Source: Styela clava
Taxonomy: Eukaryota > Chordata > Ascidiacea > Stolidobranchia > Styelidae
Length of the DNA stretch: 64,000 nucleotides
Assembly (NCBI RefSeq): GCF_964204865.1
Contig: NC_135261.1
Coordinates: forward strand, 11,470,001 to 11,534,000
Direction: 5' to 3'
Shown: positions 12,010 to 24,839 of the stretch, piece by piece
Position numbering within the stretch: position 1 is the first letter of the stretch
How the letters are laid out: every line of letters begins with the position of its first letter
Position numbers and translations under genes: made by a program
The notes under the pieces: generated by a model
Database searches by the model: none
Told to the model about the DNA's origin: nothing
The model's input: only the letters and a program-made list of their open reading frames with translations

Positions 12010-13882
12010 TGTTCTAGTTGCTGACGCGCCAACGTCGCATCATCTCTTCTCCTTGCTTGGATGCAAGTTTCAATGACTTGCGTCAGGACATACGTGTGCA
12101 TAATGACGAGAATTGTTTTATTCAAGAAAGTCTACAAATAGATTTCGACGATGAGATTTTATACTTGTAGATAGAGCAACTGCACCGCGTTTTTTATTAA
12201 ACATTCTTCGCAAATTGTTGAAACTGACTTCGGTTTGAAGATGAATGAAGTGATGTTCGAGTGCAATTATGCCTGAACACGAGTTCTAACAAATTTTGAT
12301 GATGGCTGATTCTCGGTTTTCGATTATCCACTTCTTAAAGGGTGTAATCACAAACATTGTTTTGCTTACAATTTGTGAGCATCTATTATCTAAACAAAGA
12401 CATGTTTTGTTTGATTGACGTTGTTAAACAATATTTGAAGCAATTCAAAAGTCGACACACATTAGCATGTTGAACTTCTCCAGAAATAGAAATATTTATG
12501 CATGAGCAGAATCCGGAAAATATTGATGAAGTATGGAAATTTCGTTCGAATTACAAAAAAAATATCTCAAAGTCCATATTTTTGAAGGCGCCTAATATGA
12601 AACTATCCGCTAGATGTTAGGTAAGCAGTTGAAATATTCTTTTCGGATTCAGTATTCTCGGAGAATGACAACGTCAATCAATCAATCAATCTATCGAAAT
12701 ATCAACGTTTTGCTTCCAAAGTTTGCATACGTGTATGCAAAATAAATTGTTTGTTCTAACATACGGTTATAAGTGCTTCATCGAAAACAAACGTTTTAAA
12801 TGTGATATCATTTATACGGATATGACAGCTCTTCATCAAAAATATAATAATCTTCAAAATTGGTATTTAACTCGACATTTTGTGTTTTTGCCTTGAATGC
12901 GATGGAAATTCACTTAAAATATTTAGTACTTTTCAACTTTACCATGTTGAAGTAGGATTCAAATGTTTTGAGAATTCCAAATTCCAAAATAAAATTTTCG
13001 ACTCCGAGACCTGTGACGAAACGTTTTGAAACTGGATATTTCAACTTTATTGGTGTTGTCTCGACATTAATTCAATCGTTATCTTTTCATTTGGGGGTTG
13101 TGGTTGGCGTTAGATATATATAATATATGTTTAAATGCCAGCAATTGAACAGAACATAAAATTCGTTTTTAAATTAATTGGACTATTCTACACTAATTTC
13201 TGCTTTATCATTTTGAAGGTGAAAAAATAGTTCCAACTCCAATACCAGTGACAACGAGTGAAATATTCTTCGTGTGCAAAATTCATGTTCGAATAACTCA
13301 TATTACAGTGTTCAATCATTATGGCTATTTCAGATACATTGTTGATGCTCATATAATCAGGGAAAATTTTTGATTGATTGACGCTGTCAAGCATGAGAAC
13401 GTCAATCAATCTATGATTCAAAAGTCGTACATTTTGATTGTTAAAATAATTGTATGCGTATGCCAATAAGTAAATAATAAAAATAAAGTGTCGTTGAAAA
13501 ACTGCTATGTTTTTAGTAATGCTCTTCAATTGGATGTAATAGCTGTTGACTAACTATCTTCAATCCTGAAGTTATATTTATATAAACAATGCGCACTGAT
13601 GAAGTGAATAGCTATGCCGAGGTGGTATCCTATTAGTTGAAAAATAATGTACTTCACAATATAAAGATTAATTAACAATTACCATTTTACTAAATGCACA
13701 ATGATGGAAGATTTAAATGAAATAAACTGAACTTTCTGTTATAACTACGGCATAGCGATTCGAGGCAAACATTTGTTGCGCTTATGACAATTTCAATCAT
13801 TGTGGTCGAGACAAGAGATCACTAATGTAACATTAAAACCCAAATGAGCTGGTACTTGAATTTGGAGGGAGGGGAGAAATCC

Positions 13883-13890
13883 TATATATA
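13883..13890 (+). promoter_or_regulatory. TATA box of copy 2
   Basis: TATATATA is conserved at the same distance (58 bases) from the ATG as in copy 1, although the gene downstream carries a stop codon. Confidence 0.65.
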
Positions 13891-13947
13891 CAAGCGCACA
13901 ACAGGGCTTTGACAAGTCGTTGTTCAACAACCTGAATAAAGACGATC

Positions 13948-16603
13948 ATGAAGATTCTATTGTTACTTCTAGGCTGTTTGGCCGTAAGTATTTGATAAAT
14001 AGTGCCCTTCATGTCTTTTTATCAATTTTGCCAAAATTATAATGTTTACAGGTTGCCAATGCCGCTTTATACCAACCAAGTCATTGCGGATATGTTACTT
14101 ACAATGTCGGGCAATTTTACCGAATCAATTACGGATGTTACAGTTTCCGAAGCTACTACTGTCCTGCTTGGTTCACAACGAAATATTACTCTAATGTTCT
14201 GAAGAGCTATCCAGGAGAGAAATGCACAGAGGATGGATTCGTAGGTAATTCAGAATTGTATCTTGATATGTTTTCCTGAATAATTTGAGAAACACACATT
14301 TTGAGGGCATGAATTTTTGTATTATAGAGATGACGGTCGACGTTTTTGAAGCTGAAGTTAAAAAACAATTGAAAGAAGTGGCCGATAAAATATATCTTGA
14401 TATGCAACAAAAATATGAAGATTGGGATGAAACTGCAACAAATCAAAATACCTAGGCAAAGAAAAAGCACGAAGACGCTATCGAGGAATATGCAAAGCAG
14501 TATTTGAGGTTTGTATTTCTTCTTACAATTTTTTCTTACGTATTCTTTTTTTACTCAAATTACTAACATCGTGAATTTTTAGAATTACGGGATTGCAGGA
14601 AGAGTCAGAAGAAATGAAGGAGACCAACAAGAAGGCTATTGAAAATTTTAATACAAAACTAGATTCATTGTTGGAAGAGGCAAAAAAAAATTATAACGAT
14701 GACATGCAGAAAAGATACGCTTGTGTGCTGGAATATCACGAAAAACTTGTCGAGAGGTGGGTTACTGTAAGTTTAAATGTCCGTTAACAAGAGAACGAAA
14801 ATTCGAACCTTCCTTATTTCAGGTCTGTTACATGCTTCACCACTCGTTTAGCTAAAATAGCAGAATACAAAGAAGCTCTCGAAAAGCGCGTGACAGAGTA
14901 CGAGACAAAGTATAAATGTGTCATGGAAGCCATCGTGAAACAGAGATCTGAAGTGTTCCAAAAACTCATATACAGAGCCCATTGTAAGTTTTTTCTATTC
15001 TTTCGAATTTTGCACATACTTTTATTCATAATGGAACTTTACATCTAGGTTCTGAGGATTGGAACGAAGCAGAGGTTAATGCAGTTTTGGAGGCTTTCAA
15101 AACTAAAGAAACTCAATCATATCAAACACAGTTGGATGAATACACTACGAAGCTAACTGCAGCTATCGCAGAACTTGTGAAAAGCTACGCATGCGCTTAT
15201 CAGTGCGCTTACGGCGGAACTCTCTGTTTTGGCAGAAGTCAATTTTACACCAATTGGTAATTATAAATAAATGGAAGGTACATAGTATATATCAATATAA
15301 TTCTACTCCTGGTTTTTTCTTTATAGTCGAAGTATCGGGAAATGGTGGACGTACAGAATTACCACCCAAAGAAGTTGCTTCCGTTTCTTGACCTACAAAT
15401 TCCAATACAGGACAATCCAATACAAGCAACTGAAAAAATGTGAAACCGGTTAGTGCAATTCCTAAAAATTTTCCACAATTGTCTTTATGTTTCACTGAAT
15501 TTAATATTTTTATTACACTTAAGATGAAGTTAATATCACCGAACAAAAATTCAAAGAAGACCTTGATACCAAAGCTAAGACAATAATTGAATCTATGAAG
15601 AAAACATATGCTGAATGGTTTGCACAAGCAGAAATAACTAATCAGAAGGCATTGGAGTCTTTCAAAAAGATTGTTGATGAGAGACACAAATGTTTAATAA
15701 CGTATTATAAAGCAAATTGCTTAGTAAAGTAAGTGTCACAGTGAATAAGTATATCATAAGATGACATTTGGCACAATTGCTCTTTATATTTCCAGAAACA
15801 ATTGCATCACAGCAGATAACTTGACTTCCCTAGAAGAATATCAGAAATCATTAGACGAACAAAAGAAAGAAGCGATTGCAGAGTATGAAAAAAAGCTTGA
15901 GGAGCGCCTTTCTCGCGCTTCCAAGGCATACACTGACATGATTGATTGCCACGAGCAAAGGATCAATGAGCGAATTGCCAAATATGTTGCACAATATGCA
16001 TCATGCCTATCTACCAGAAAGACAAAGATCGAAAACTACGAAAAGTGCTTATCGGAACGGTTTGAAAGAAGACTGAAATGCATTACAGAAAGATTGGAAA
16101 AGGTTGGCAGTGTGAAATTTTGTTCAAAAAATATGTATATATATTTATATAATTCTTGCAAAAATGTTTAGATTTCCCAACTCAGAATGGAACAGTATTT
16201 GAAACTGCTTGAATTTTATATGGGCAAACCACTCGGCAACGAAGCTCAAGCATTGTACGACGCCTACCAAGCAAAAACGGAGACGGAACTCGCCGATATA
16301 GTGACCAAGATTAAAGGAGACTGGGAGAAACATCTAAGTGATCTGAAGGAGCATTACGCTTGTGGATTCAAATGCACATACTGTGTGCAACTTCGAGAAC
16401 TCAGGATCCATTATAATTATCGCTGCGTGTTACCCACGTCTTCATCTTATTGCTTTGCTTACAAGCAATTCTGGTAAGTCATAGATACGTAATTGAATTG
16501 AATCAAATTTTTTCCTGTTTAACATATTCCTATTTTTAGCACGTACAAATCCTACCGCATTGTCAGGTATGGCGGATGCTTCAGATATGTCAGATGTGTA
16601 TAA
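13948..16603 (+). pseudogene. Secreted coiled-coil gene, copy 2 (nonsense codon in exon 3)
   Basis: The exon-intron structure matches copy 1 at offset 11,355, with all splice sites kept. At 14,453-14,455 codon 119 reads TAG where copies 1 and 3 have GAG, which would leave 118 residues: the signal peptide, first Cys module and the start of the first coil. Elsewhere I saw only scattered substitutions, one of them synonymous (ctagaaaag to ctcgaaaag in exon 5), and no other stop codon. The lesion therefore looks recent; it could also be a segregating allele or a sequencing error. The promoter and poly(A) region are intact, so it may still be transcribed. Confidence 0.82.
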
Positions 16604-19000
16604 ACGCCGGCAACATCAACCGAACGACAAGTGACCATGAAAATATTATTCATTTTAGTTTTAGATTAGGCTGATGAATTTATGCCAATTGCATTTACCA
16701 TCTGATGATATTGACAATAAATTCTAAGCAAATAGAAGTGTTACAATGTGGTTAGAGGCATCTGTAGTGACCGGGATTTGAAAGTACGTGTGGATTGAAC
16801 ACTATTTCTATACCTTTACATGTAAAATTGTATCATGCAATAACATCAGTTACATACTTCGCAAAGCACAAAGCGCTTTATTTTTAGACATGCATGCTTC
16901 ATACTCCTTGTACCCTCCTTTATTTGCGACCCGGTAACGCCAGGGTGCAAATAGTAGAAAAAGCTGTTGTGTGGAAAATGCATTTCCCAAATCCTTGTTC
17001 AAGCACAACCGATTTTTTCAAACTTATCATGAAAATTGTACTTCTAAAAATTGATAACGCGAGATGAAACCTTGAGCGATGCACAAGAAAACATCAAAAT
17101 GGGAAATACAGGTCAACTTGTTACGTTCAGGAATGACAAATGTTGGATGAGAAATGGAATTATAATGAAAATAATGTCTCTGAACAATCATATTATTGCA
17201 AATTCCGCAATTACGAAATATTAATACCATAACGGTAATATTTATGCTCCGGAAAAGAAAGTTTAAGAATCCTCACGTAAACTTCACAATCTGTTAATAA
17301 TGACAATATTAAATACAAAAACACCAGTAAAATTCAAATCATGCAAATCTCAGTATTTTCCGGTAACCGGGGCTTAAATTTGAAATATTCGTTTAAATTC
17401 ACATATTTGTCCAGAAAGTTTTGCAATAATTCAAGCATCTTCCAGATAAATTCAATTTTTACAGACTTGACGACATTTTTTGTAGAGTTCAAAATTCTAC
17501 AAATTTTCTTCGAAATATTCGAAAATTTGAGATGTCATCAAAATTATACAATTGCGATATATTAGTCTTCTCTTCAACGATAAACTCAAATTTTTAGGTA
17601 AGGTTCGAAATAATTGATTATTTTATAAATGAATGCAAATTTCACAAAATTGCCAATATTCGACCAACAGAAAATTCGGAACATCGATGGATGTTACTAC
17701 AATTTTCATAGTGCGATGTTTTGTCTTCTATAAACCGCGAATTCTAATTTTTACACTCGGGATTGGAAAAAATCGATATAATGCGAATATCTTTTGAATA
17801 TATTTAATTTTTACAAAGTTGACAACACTCAAATCTCAAAAATTGCTGGATATCACAAATATATTTTTTACCATAATACCTTCTGACATTGGTCCTCTCT
17901 CTATTTAACGCAAAATTCAGGGTCTTGAACTTGGAACCGGAATTCTTTAAATGATGCAATTATCTGATAAACATGAGGGCCATACACAAATATATGGACA
18001 CGAGAACCGAAACGAAACAATTCACCATCAATTCCCAGAAAACCATGCAATGTGCTTAACGAAGCTGTATTTTAAAACAGCTAATGTACGATAACTTACC
18101 AGTATGTTTAAAATGTTCGTTCCAATTTGAAAATTTCGTCCGAAATCAGGCAATCCAATACACTGCGCTTTTTAGCCTAAATATGTGGACTCTTTGACTA
18201 GTTTGAAGACAGGCAATGATATGCCAATTCATAAATTTTGTCCTAAGTTAGGCAATGTCATGCAAATTTAAAATTTTTGTCCGGAATTTTGCAATTCCAT
18301 TTTTTTGGTTAATGAAATTTATTCCACTACCAGATATTTGATATGCTCGACACTTACGCTATTAGAACTGAAATCTTCAATATGTTTTCTGTTTATAATA
18401 CAGTAATAGTTTGTAACGAAACTTTCTTTATGAAAAAGCCTGCGACTTGTTCTTCGCGACTTACCGTACCTCGATGAGCAACACATCGCTTAAAAGGCGC
18501 GCTATTCCTAATTTTGATCAGGTCATCGTACACGGAAAAAAAATTCCATGAATCCCACAAAAACTTTGGAAAGGAATAAAAGTTATAGCCTTCTAGCGAA
18601 CAATACAATCTTTGACCACTGGAAATTTCAAAGCAATTGTTCCAGTATTTAGAAAGAAAAATAAAAGATCAGAAGAAAATAACAAGTACAACATAATAAC
18701 AAAACAACATATTATCACCCTGATAAAACATTAGGTTCAATTTTTTCGAAATTTGGCAGGAATTTCGCTTGAATAGCGATGGTTCTGGAAACATCAATGC
18801 ACTTTCTTCACCAAAAAATTGTACGACATCTTAACGTCAAAAAACGACAACATAAGGAAAATCCAGTTTCTAATCAATGTACATGTATTGTTAATATAAA
18901 AAATAAAACCAATGAGCAACGGTGAATAATCGAATCACAGTTGAAAATAAGTGAATAGAGAATTCCTGTTCACCGAATGGTGTAATTCACAGACTCCGTG
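16604..19000. other. Noncoding spacer downstream of copy 2
   Basis: It is the equivalent of 5,249-8,124 but with a single copy of the 473-bp block and a 6-bp deletion near 16,730 beside the poly(A) signal. No gene is supported. Confidence 0.6.
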
Positions 19001-20281
19001 TTCTTTTCAGTTTTTTATAAAAAATGGCATTCTTGCATATTGTACTTTCTTGTTGTACCATAATGGTTCATTATAGAGATGGATATTGGCATTAGATGTT
19101 AATTCCTTATATATGTACCAGGTACAAAGTGTATCCTTAATTGTTATAAAATGAAGATTTTTTATGAAACGAGAGTTATACCATAAATTTCCTTTCAGTA
19201 AACAATGTATTTCTATATCACGTAAATAATAAAGTTCAATGGTTTTCCAAATAATCTCTTTTGACTCATCTATGAGGTGATACAACTATTTCAGTTTTTT
19301 AAAAATAAAGGTACTTTCAACGTCTACCATTTCAATTCCAGCTTTCATTTTTGGGCCAATCAATGTTTTACGTTTGATTCTTTCCCAATTTGAATTCCAT
19401 AAAAAACGAAATATTAAAGAATTCAGTGATTTAACAAATTTTTTGGGAATAGTAACAGGTAAAATGTAAATTGATATGTAAATAGCGATGGAATTCATGA
19501 TTTGATTACACATACTTTTCCTAGAATTGTTAAATTTCTCCTACGCCAAATTTGAATAATGTTTTGTACTTGCTGCAACATAAACGGTAAGTTAAGTTCA
19601 TATAGTTGTTTCAAATCAGCCATAATTGTAATTCTCAATACTTTAAACTCATAAGTCCAGTTGAGATTGTGATGAATATTTTGTTCAATTATGCCACATT
19701 CAGTTCCAATATTCATTGCTTGTGATTTTCAGCATTTGTTTTGCATCCTGACATAGTTCAGCTGTTCGAAATAAGGTTTCAATGCTTTCAGATGACTCAT
19801 CAGTGAAGACTATTGTATCATCTGCAGCTAGGGCTATTTTAATTTGAGATTGGATCGCCGTGATTAAGCCCGAATGCTTTTAGTGACTGGAACAGGAAAC
19901 ACCATTCGACACTATCAAATATCCAATCCAATAATTGTACCAGGTATTTTATTGTATGTTGTATGGTTTATTATATCGCAAAGTAATCGTATGTTTTCTC
20001 CCATTTGTCTGTTTTGAATAAAACCTCTTTGATCTTTGTGAATTATATTGTTCATTACTGTTTAGATTTGTGTCGTGAGAACTTTACTTAAAATTTTGTA
20101 ATCCGTATTCAATAGCGTAATGGGTCGATAGTTTTTTAAATTATCGGCGTCTTTTCCTTTCTTCAATATGAGGGTTATTATTCCATCACATTGAGTTTGG
20201 CTCATGTGACCAGTGATACACGCCTGGTTATAACATTTCACCAGAGAGTCTTTCAAATCTTCCCAAAAGACTTTATGTTAA
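19001..20281 (-). mobile_element. 5'-truncated L1/Tx1-type LINE fragment, unit 2
   Basis: It is the same fragment as in unit 1 (offset 10,876), with the same 89-bp internal deletion and the same RT and post-RT motifs. Shared breakpoints show it was copied with the unit. Confidence 0.85.
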
Positions 20282-21366
20282 TAACGACCAACTCGACTTA
20301 ATAGCGCAGACATGCGGAGATAATATCATAACAACACAATTACACTTAGATATATAAAACAAGCCCATATTTGTCTGTGATGATAGATCGTCCGGAAAAA
20401 GAGCGTTCACAATGGAGTCATTTTTTCCTAACTCAGGCTTTTTTGTCGTTGTTTAATTGACCCCCGTGTCCATAAAATTAGACATTGTCTTCCCTAATAT
20501 ATATACGAATCCTGGCAGAGCCCACAAACACTAAGACAGACACGTGGAAATTATACATTGTGAATAAAATAGTGTTTGCGTCCCAACGCCGCATCATCTC
20601 TTCTCCTTGTTTCGATGCAAGTTTCAATGACTTGCGCCATAAAATACATGCGTATAATGAAAAGAATTGTTCTATTCACAAAAGCCTAGTAATACTTTTT
20701 GACGTTAAGATATTATACTTGTTGAAGGAGCAACTGGAACGCGTATTTAATTGAAACATTCTACTCAAATTGTTGAAATTAACTTTGGTTTGAAGATGAA
20801 TGGGGTGATTTCCGAGTGCAATTATGCCTGAACACGAGTTTTAACAAATTTTGATGATGGCTGATCTTCGGTTTTCAATTATCCACTTCTTACAGGATGT
20901 AATCACAAACATTGTTTTGCTTACAATTTTTGAGCATCTATTATCTAAACAATGACATGTTTGGTTTGATTGACGTTGTCAAACGATATTTGACGCGAGT
21001 CAAAAGTCGAGTTGCACATTGGCATATAAAACTTTTCCAGAAATAGAAATATTTATGCATGAGAAGAATCCGGGAAATATTGATGATATATAGAAATTTG
21101 TTTCGAATTACAAAAATATATCTCAAAATCCATATTTTTAAAGGCGCCCAATATGAAACTGTCCGCTAGTTGCAGGGGATGTAGTTGAATTATTTTTTGG
21201 AGATTCAGTATTCTCGGAGAATGACAACGTCAATCAATCAATCAATCTATCGAAACATCAACATTTTGCTTCTAAAGTCTGCATACGTGTATGCAAAATA
21301 AACTGTTTGCTCTACAATAAAGATATAAGTGTTTCATCGAAAAACAAATGTTTTATTTGTGTTTAA
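20282..21366 (+). repeat. P segment, unit 2
   Basis: It is nearly identical to 9,406-10,490 and more distantly related to the Q blocks. Noncoding. Confidence 0.8.
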
Positions 21367-21397
21367 TATGCATGTGTGGTGTTCACACTCTTTGAGG

Positions 21398-21848
21398 CAG
21401 GGGTAGGCAACCTAAGGCCTGCGGGGCGAGAATCCTGTCCGCGACGTTTCACTGAAATATAGTAACAAAACACCCGTTTCGACGATTATATTCTATACGT
21501 AACAGAATTTATTGTGAGACACGTGTAGACTAAATTATATTATAATCTAACAAGTATAAAATTAATGAGCCTATAATTTCATTATAATTAGACAAATGTC
21601 AACAAAACGCAGAAACGTTGATGCTAGGTGCAAAGGGTTCAATGGCGCCAAAAATCTTCAAATGAAATATTTTGATGCAATGTAATGAGGAAAGAAATCT
21701 ATAGTCTATTCGAGAAATGTACCACTGCTTGATTTTTATTATAAAAAGTATCATCCGTTTGATTTCAAACTTTCTAGAATTATGTGCGCCCGCCATTATT
21801 GCCACCCTTGATTTTGGCCCGCGAGCGACAAAAGGTTGCCGACCCCTG
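21398..21848. mobile_element. hAT-type MITE, complete, unit 2
   Basis: This 451-bp element has inverted ends, CAGGGGTAGGCAACCT on the left and the complement-related aggttgccgacccctg on the right. The flanks ctttgagg and ctttagag match at 5 of 8 positions, a weak target-site duplication. The interior has no transposase. The ends are of the hAT class. Confidence 0.78.
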
Positions 21849-22559
21849 CTTTAGAGATCGGGTGTGTAAGATTTTCTAATTCAGATCTATTCATAACAGA
21901 CACGCATTCATAAAACCTTCGGTACAAGTCTATTAAAATTTGGCTAGAATTTCCCTTGCATTGCGATGGCTCTGGAAACACCAGTGCATGTCACAGAAAC
22001 AAATGTACGGCATCTTAACTCCAAAAAATGACAACATAAGAAAAATCCAGTTTCTAATTAATGTTCATGTCTGGCTAATACAAAAAATAAAACGAATGGA
22101 CAACGGTAATAAAGCAAATCATAACTATAGCGATTAAAAAAAAACGTTACAAACTTGGCGCAAGACTCATTGCTGCTAAAAGGTCGCAAGTATGCAAGTA
22201 TGCTATTATTTCGCTCACGACCAACTCGACCTAAAAGCGGGGACAAGCGAAAATGATATTATGACAACACAATTACACTTTGATATATGAATCAAATTCA
22301 TATTTGCTTGTGATAATAGATCGTTCGTAAAAATGGCGTTGAAAATCTAGTTATTTCTTCTTAACTTAAACTTTTTTCGTTGTTAATTGACCCTCGTGTC
22401 CATAAAATTGGACATTGCTCTCTTATATATATACGAATCATTGAAAGGTCTACAATTATTAGAAAGACTACAGTAATTACACATGGTAAATAAAATAACT
22501 GATGAAAACCCTTTTTCTTTGAAGGAGATCACAGGTCATGGAAGTTTGAGGACCGCTGT

Positions 22560-22900
22560 TAGGATAGGATAGGATTCACATATTTATCCCGGGGGAGAAG
22601 AAAGCCGATAAGACGGCTTATCCATATGGCGAACCACGGCCTCTCGTCCGGTTACCATTCCAAGTCCGGTATGTGATTAGTTATATTGTTTGTTTTTGAA
22701 AGCATGGACTTGGTGGTGGAGGAAGCTGTAACCGACCAGCCGTTACGTGTACCACCCAGCGACGGCGAGGAGTCCAGCAAGCCGCTCGCACATAACCATC
22801 CCTGCATGGGATTCGAACCTGCGAACCTACGCAGAGTAATTAGAGGTGCGGTGGCGAGCGTATTTCTAACGCTTCACCCGTTGAGCCACACCGCCGCGCC
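22560..22900 (-). mobile_element. tRNA-derived SINE, unit 3
   Basis: It is the third array copy of the 314-654 element, with two substitutions in the body (for example cgtgtaccacc for cgtgaaccacc). A and B boxes are intact. Confidence 0.85.
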
Positions 22901-24774
22901 TGTTCTAGTTGCTGACGCGCCAACGTCGCATCATCTCTTCTCCTTGCTTGGATGCAAGTTTCAATGACTTGCGTCAGGACATACGTGTGCATAATGACGA
23001 GAATTGTTTTATTCAAGAAAGTCTACAAATAGATTTCGACGATGAGATTTTATACTTGTAGATAGAGCAACTGCACCGCGTTTTTTATTAAACATTCTTC
23101 GCAAATTGTTGAAACTGACTTCGGTTTGAAGATGAATGAAGTGATGTTCGAGTGCAATTATGCCTGAACACGAGTTCTAACAAATTTTGATGATGGCTGA
23201 TTCTCGGTTTTCGATTATCCACTTCTTAAAGGGTGTAATCACAAACATTGTTTTGCTTACAATTTGTGAGCATCTATTATCTAAACAAAGACATGTTTTG
23301 TTTGATTGACGTTGTTAAACAATATTTGAAGCAATTCAAAAGTCGACACACATTAGCATGTTGAACTTCTCCAGAAATAGAAATATTTATGCATGAGAAG
23401 AATCCGGAAAATATTGATGAAGTATGGAAATTTCGTTCGAATTACAAAAAAAAATATCTCAAAGTCCATATTTTTGAAGGCGCCTAATATGAAACTATCC
23501 GCTAGATGTTAGGTAAGCAGTTGAAATATTCTTTTCGGATTCAGTATTCTCGGAGAATGACAACGTCAATCAATCAATCAATCTATCGAAATATCAACGT
23601 TTTGCTTCCAAAGTTTGCATACGTGTATGCAAAATAAATTGTTTGTTCTAACATACGGATATAAGTGCTTCATCGAAAACAAACGTTTTAAATGTGATAT
23701 CATTTATACGGATATGACAGCTCTTCATCAAAAATATAATAATCTTCAAAATTGGTATTTAACTCGACATTTTGTGTTTTTGCCTTGAATGCGATGGAAA
23801 TTCACTTAAAATATTTAGTACTTTTCAACTTTACCATGTTGAAGTAGGATTCAAATGTTTTGAGAATTCCAAATTCCAAAATAAAATTTTCGACTCCGAG
23901 ACCTGTGACGAAACGTTATGAAACTGGATATTTCAACTTTATTGGTGTTGTCTCGACATTAATTCAATCGTTATCTTTTCATTTGGGGGTTGTGGTTGGC
24001 GTTAGATATATATAATATATGTTTAAATGCCAGCAATTGAACAGAACATAAAATTCGTTTTTAAATTAATTGGACTATTCTACACTAATTTCTGCTTTAT
24101 CATTTTGAAGGTGAAAAAATAGTTCCAACTCCAATACCACTGACAACGAGTGAAATATTCTTCGTGTGCAAAATTCATGTTCGAATAACTCATATTACAG
24201 GGTTCAATCATTATGGCTATTTCAGATACATTGTTGATGCTCATATAATCAAGGAAAATTTTTGATTGATTGACGCTGTCAAGCATGAGAACGTCAATCA
24301 ATCTATGATTCAAAAGTCGTACATTTTGATTGTTAAAATAATTGTATGCGTATGCCAATAAGTAAATAATAAAAATAAAGTGTCGTTGAAAAACTGCTAT
24401 GTTTTTAGTAATGCTCTTCAATTGGATGTAATAGCTGTTGACTAACTATCTTCAATCCTGAAGTTATATTTATATAAACAATGCGCACTGATGAAGTGAA
24501 TAGCTATGCCTAGGTGGTATCCTATTAGTTGAAAAATAATGTACTTCACAATATAAAGATTAATTAACAATTACCATTTTACTAAATGCACAATGATGGA
24601 AGATTTAAATGAAATAAACTGAACTTTCTGTTATAACTACGGCATAGCGATTCGAGGCAAACATTTGTTGCGCTTATGACAATTTCAATCATTGTGGTCG
24701 AGACAAGAGATCACTAATGTAACATTAAAACCCAAATGAGCTGATACTTGAATTTGGAGGGAGGGGAGAAATCC

Positions 24775-24782
24775 TATATATA
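24775..24782 (+). promoter_or_regulatory. TATA box of copy 3
   Basis: TATATATA lies 58 bases before the ATG, as in the other copies. Confidence 0.65.
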
Positions 24783-24839
24783 CAAGCGCACAACAGGGCT
24801 TTGACAAGTCGTTGTTCAACAACCTGAATAAAGACGATC

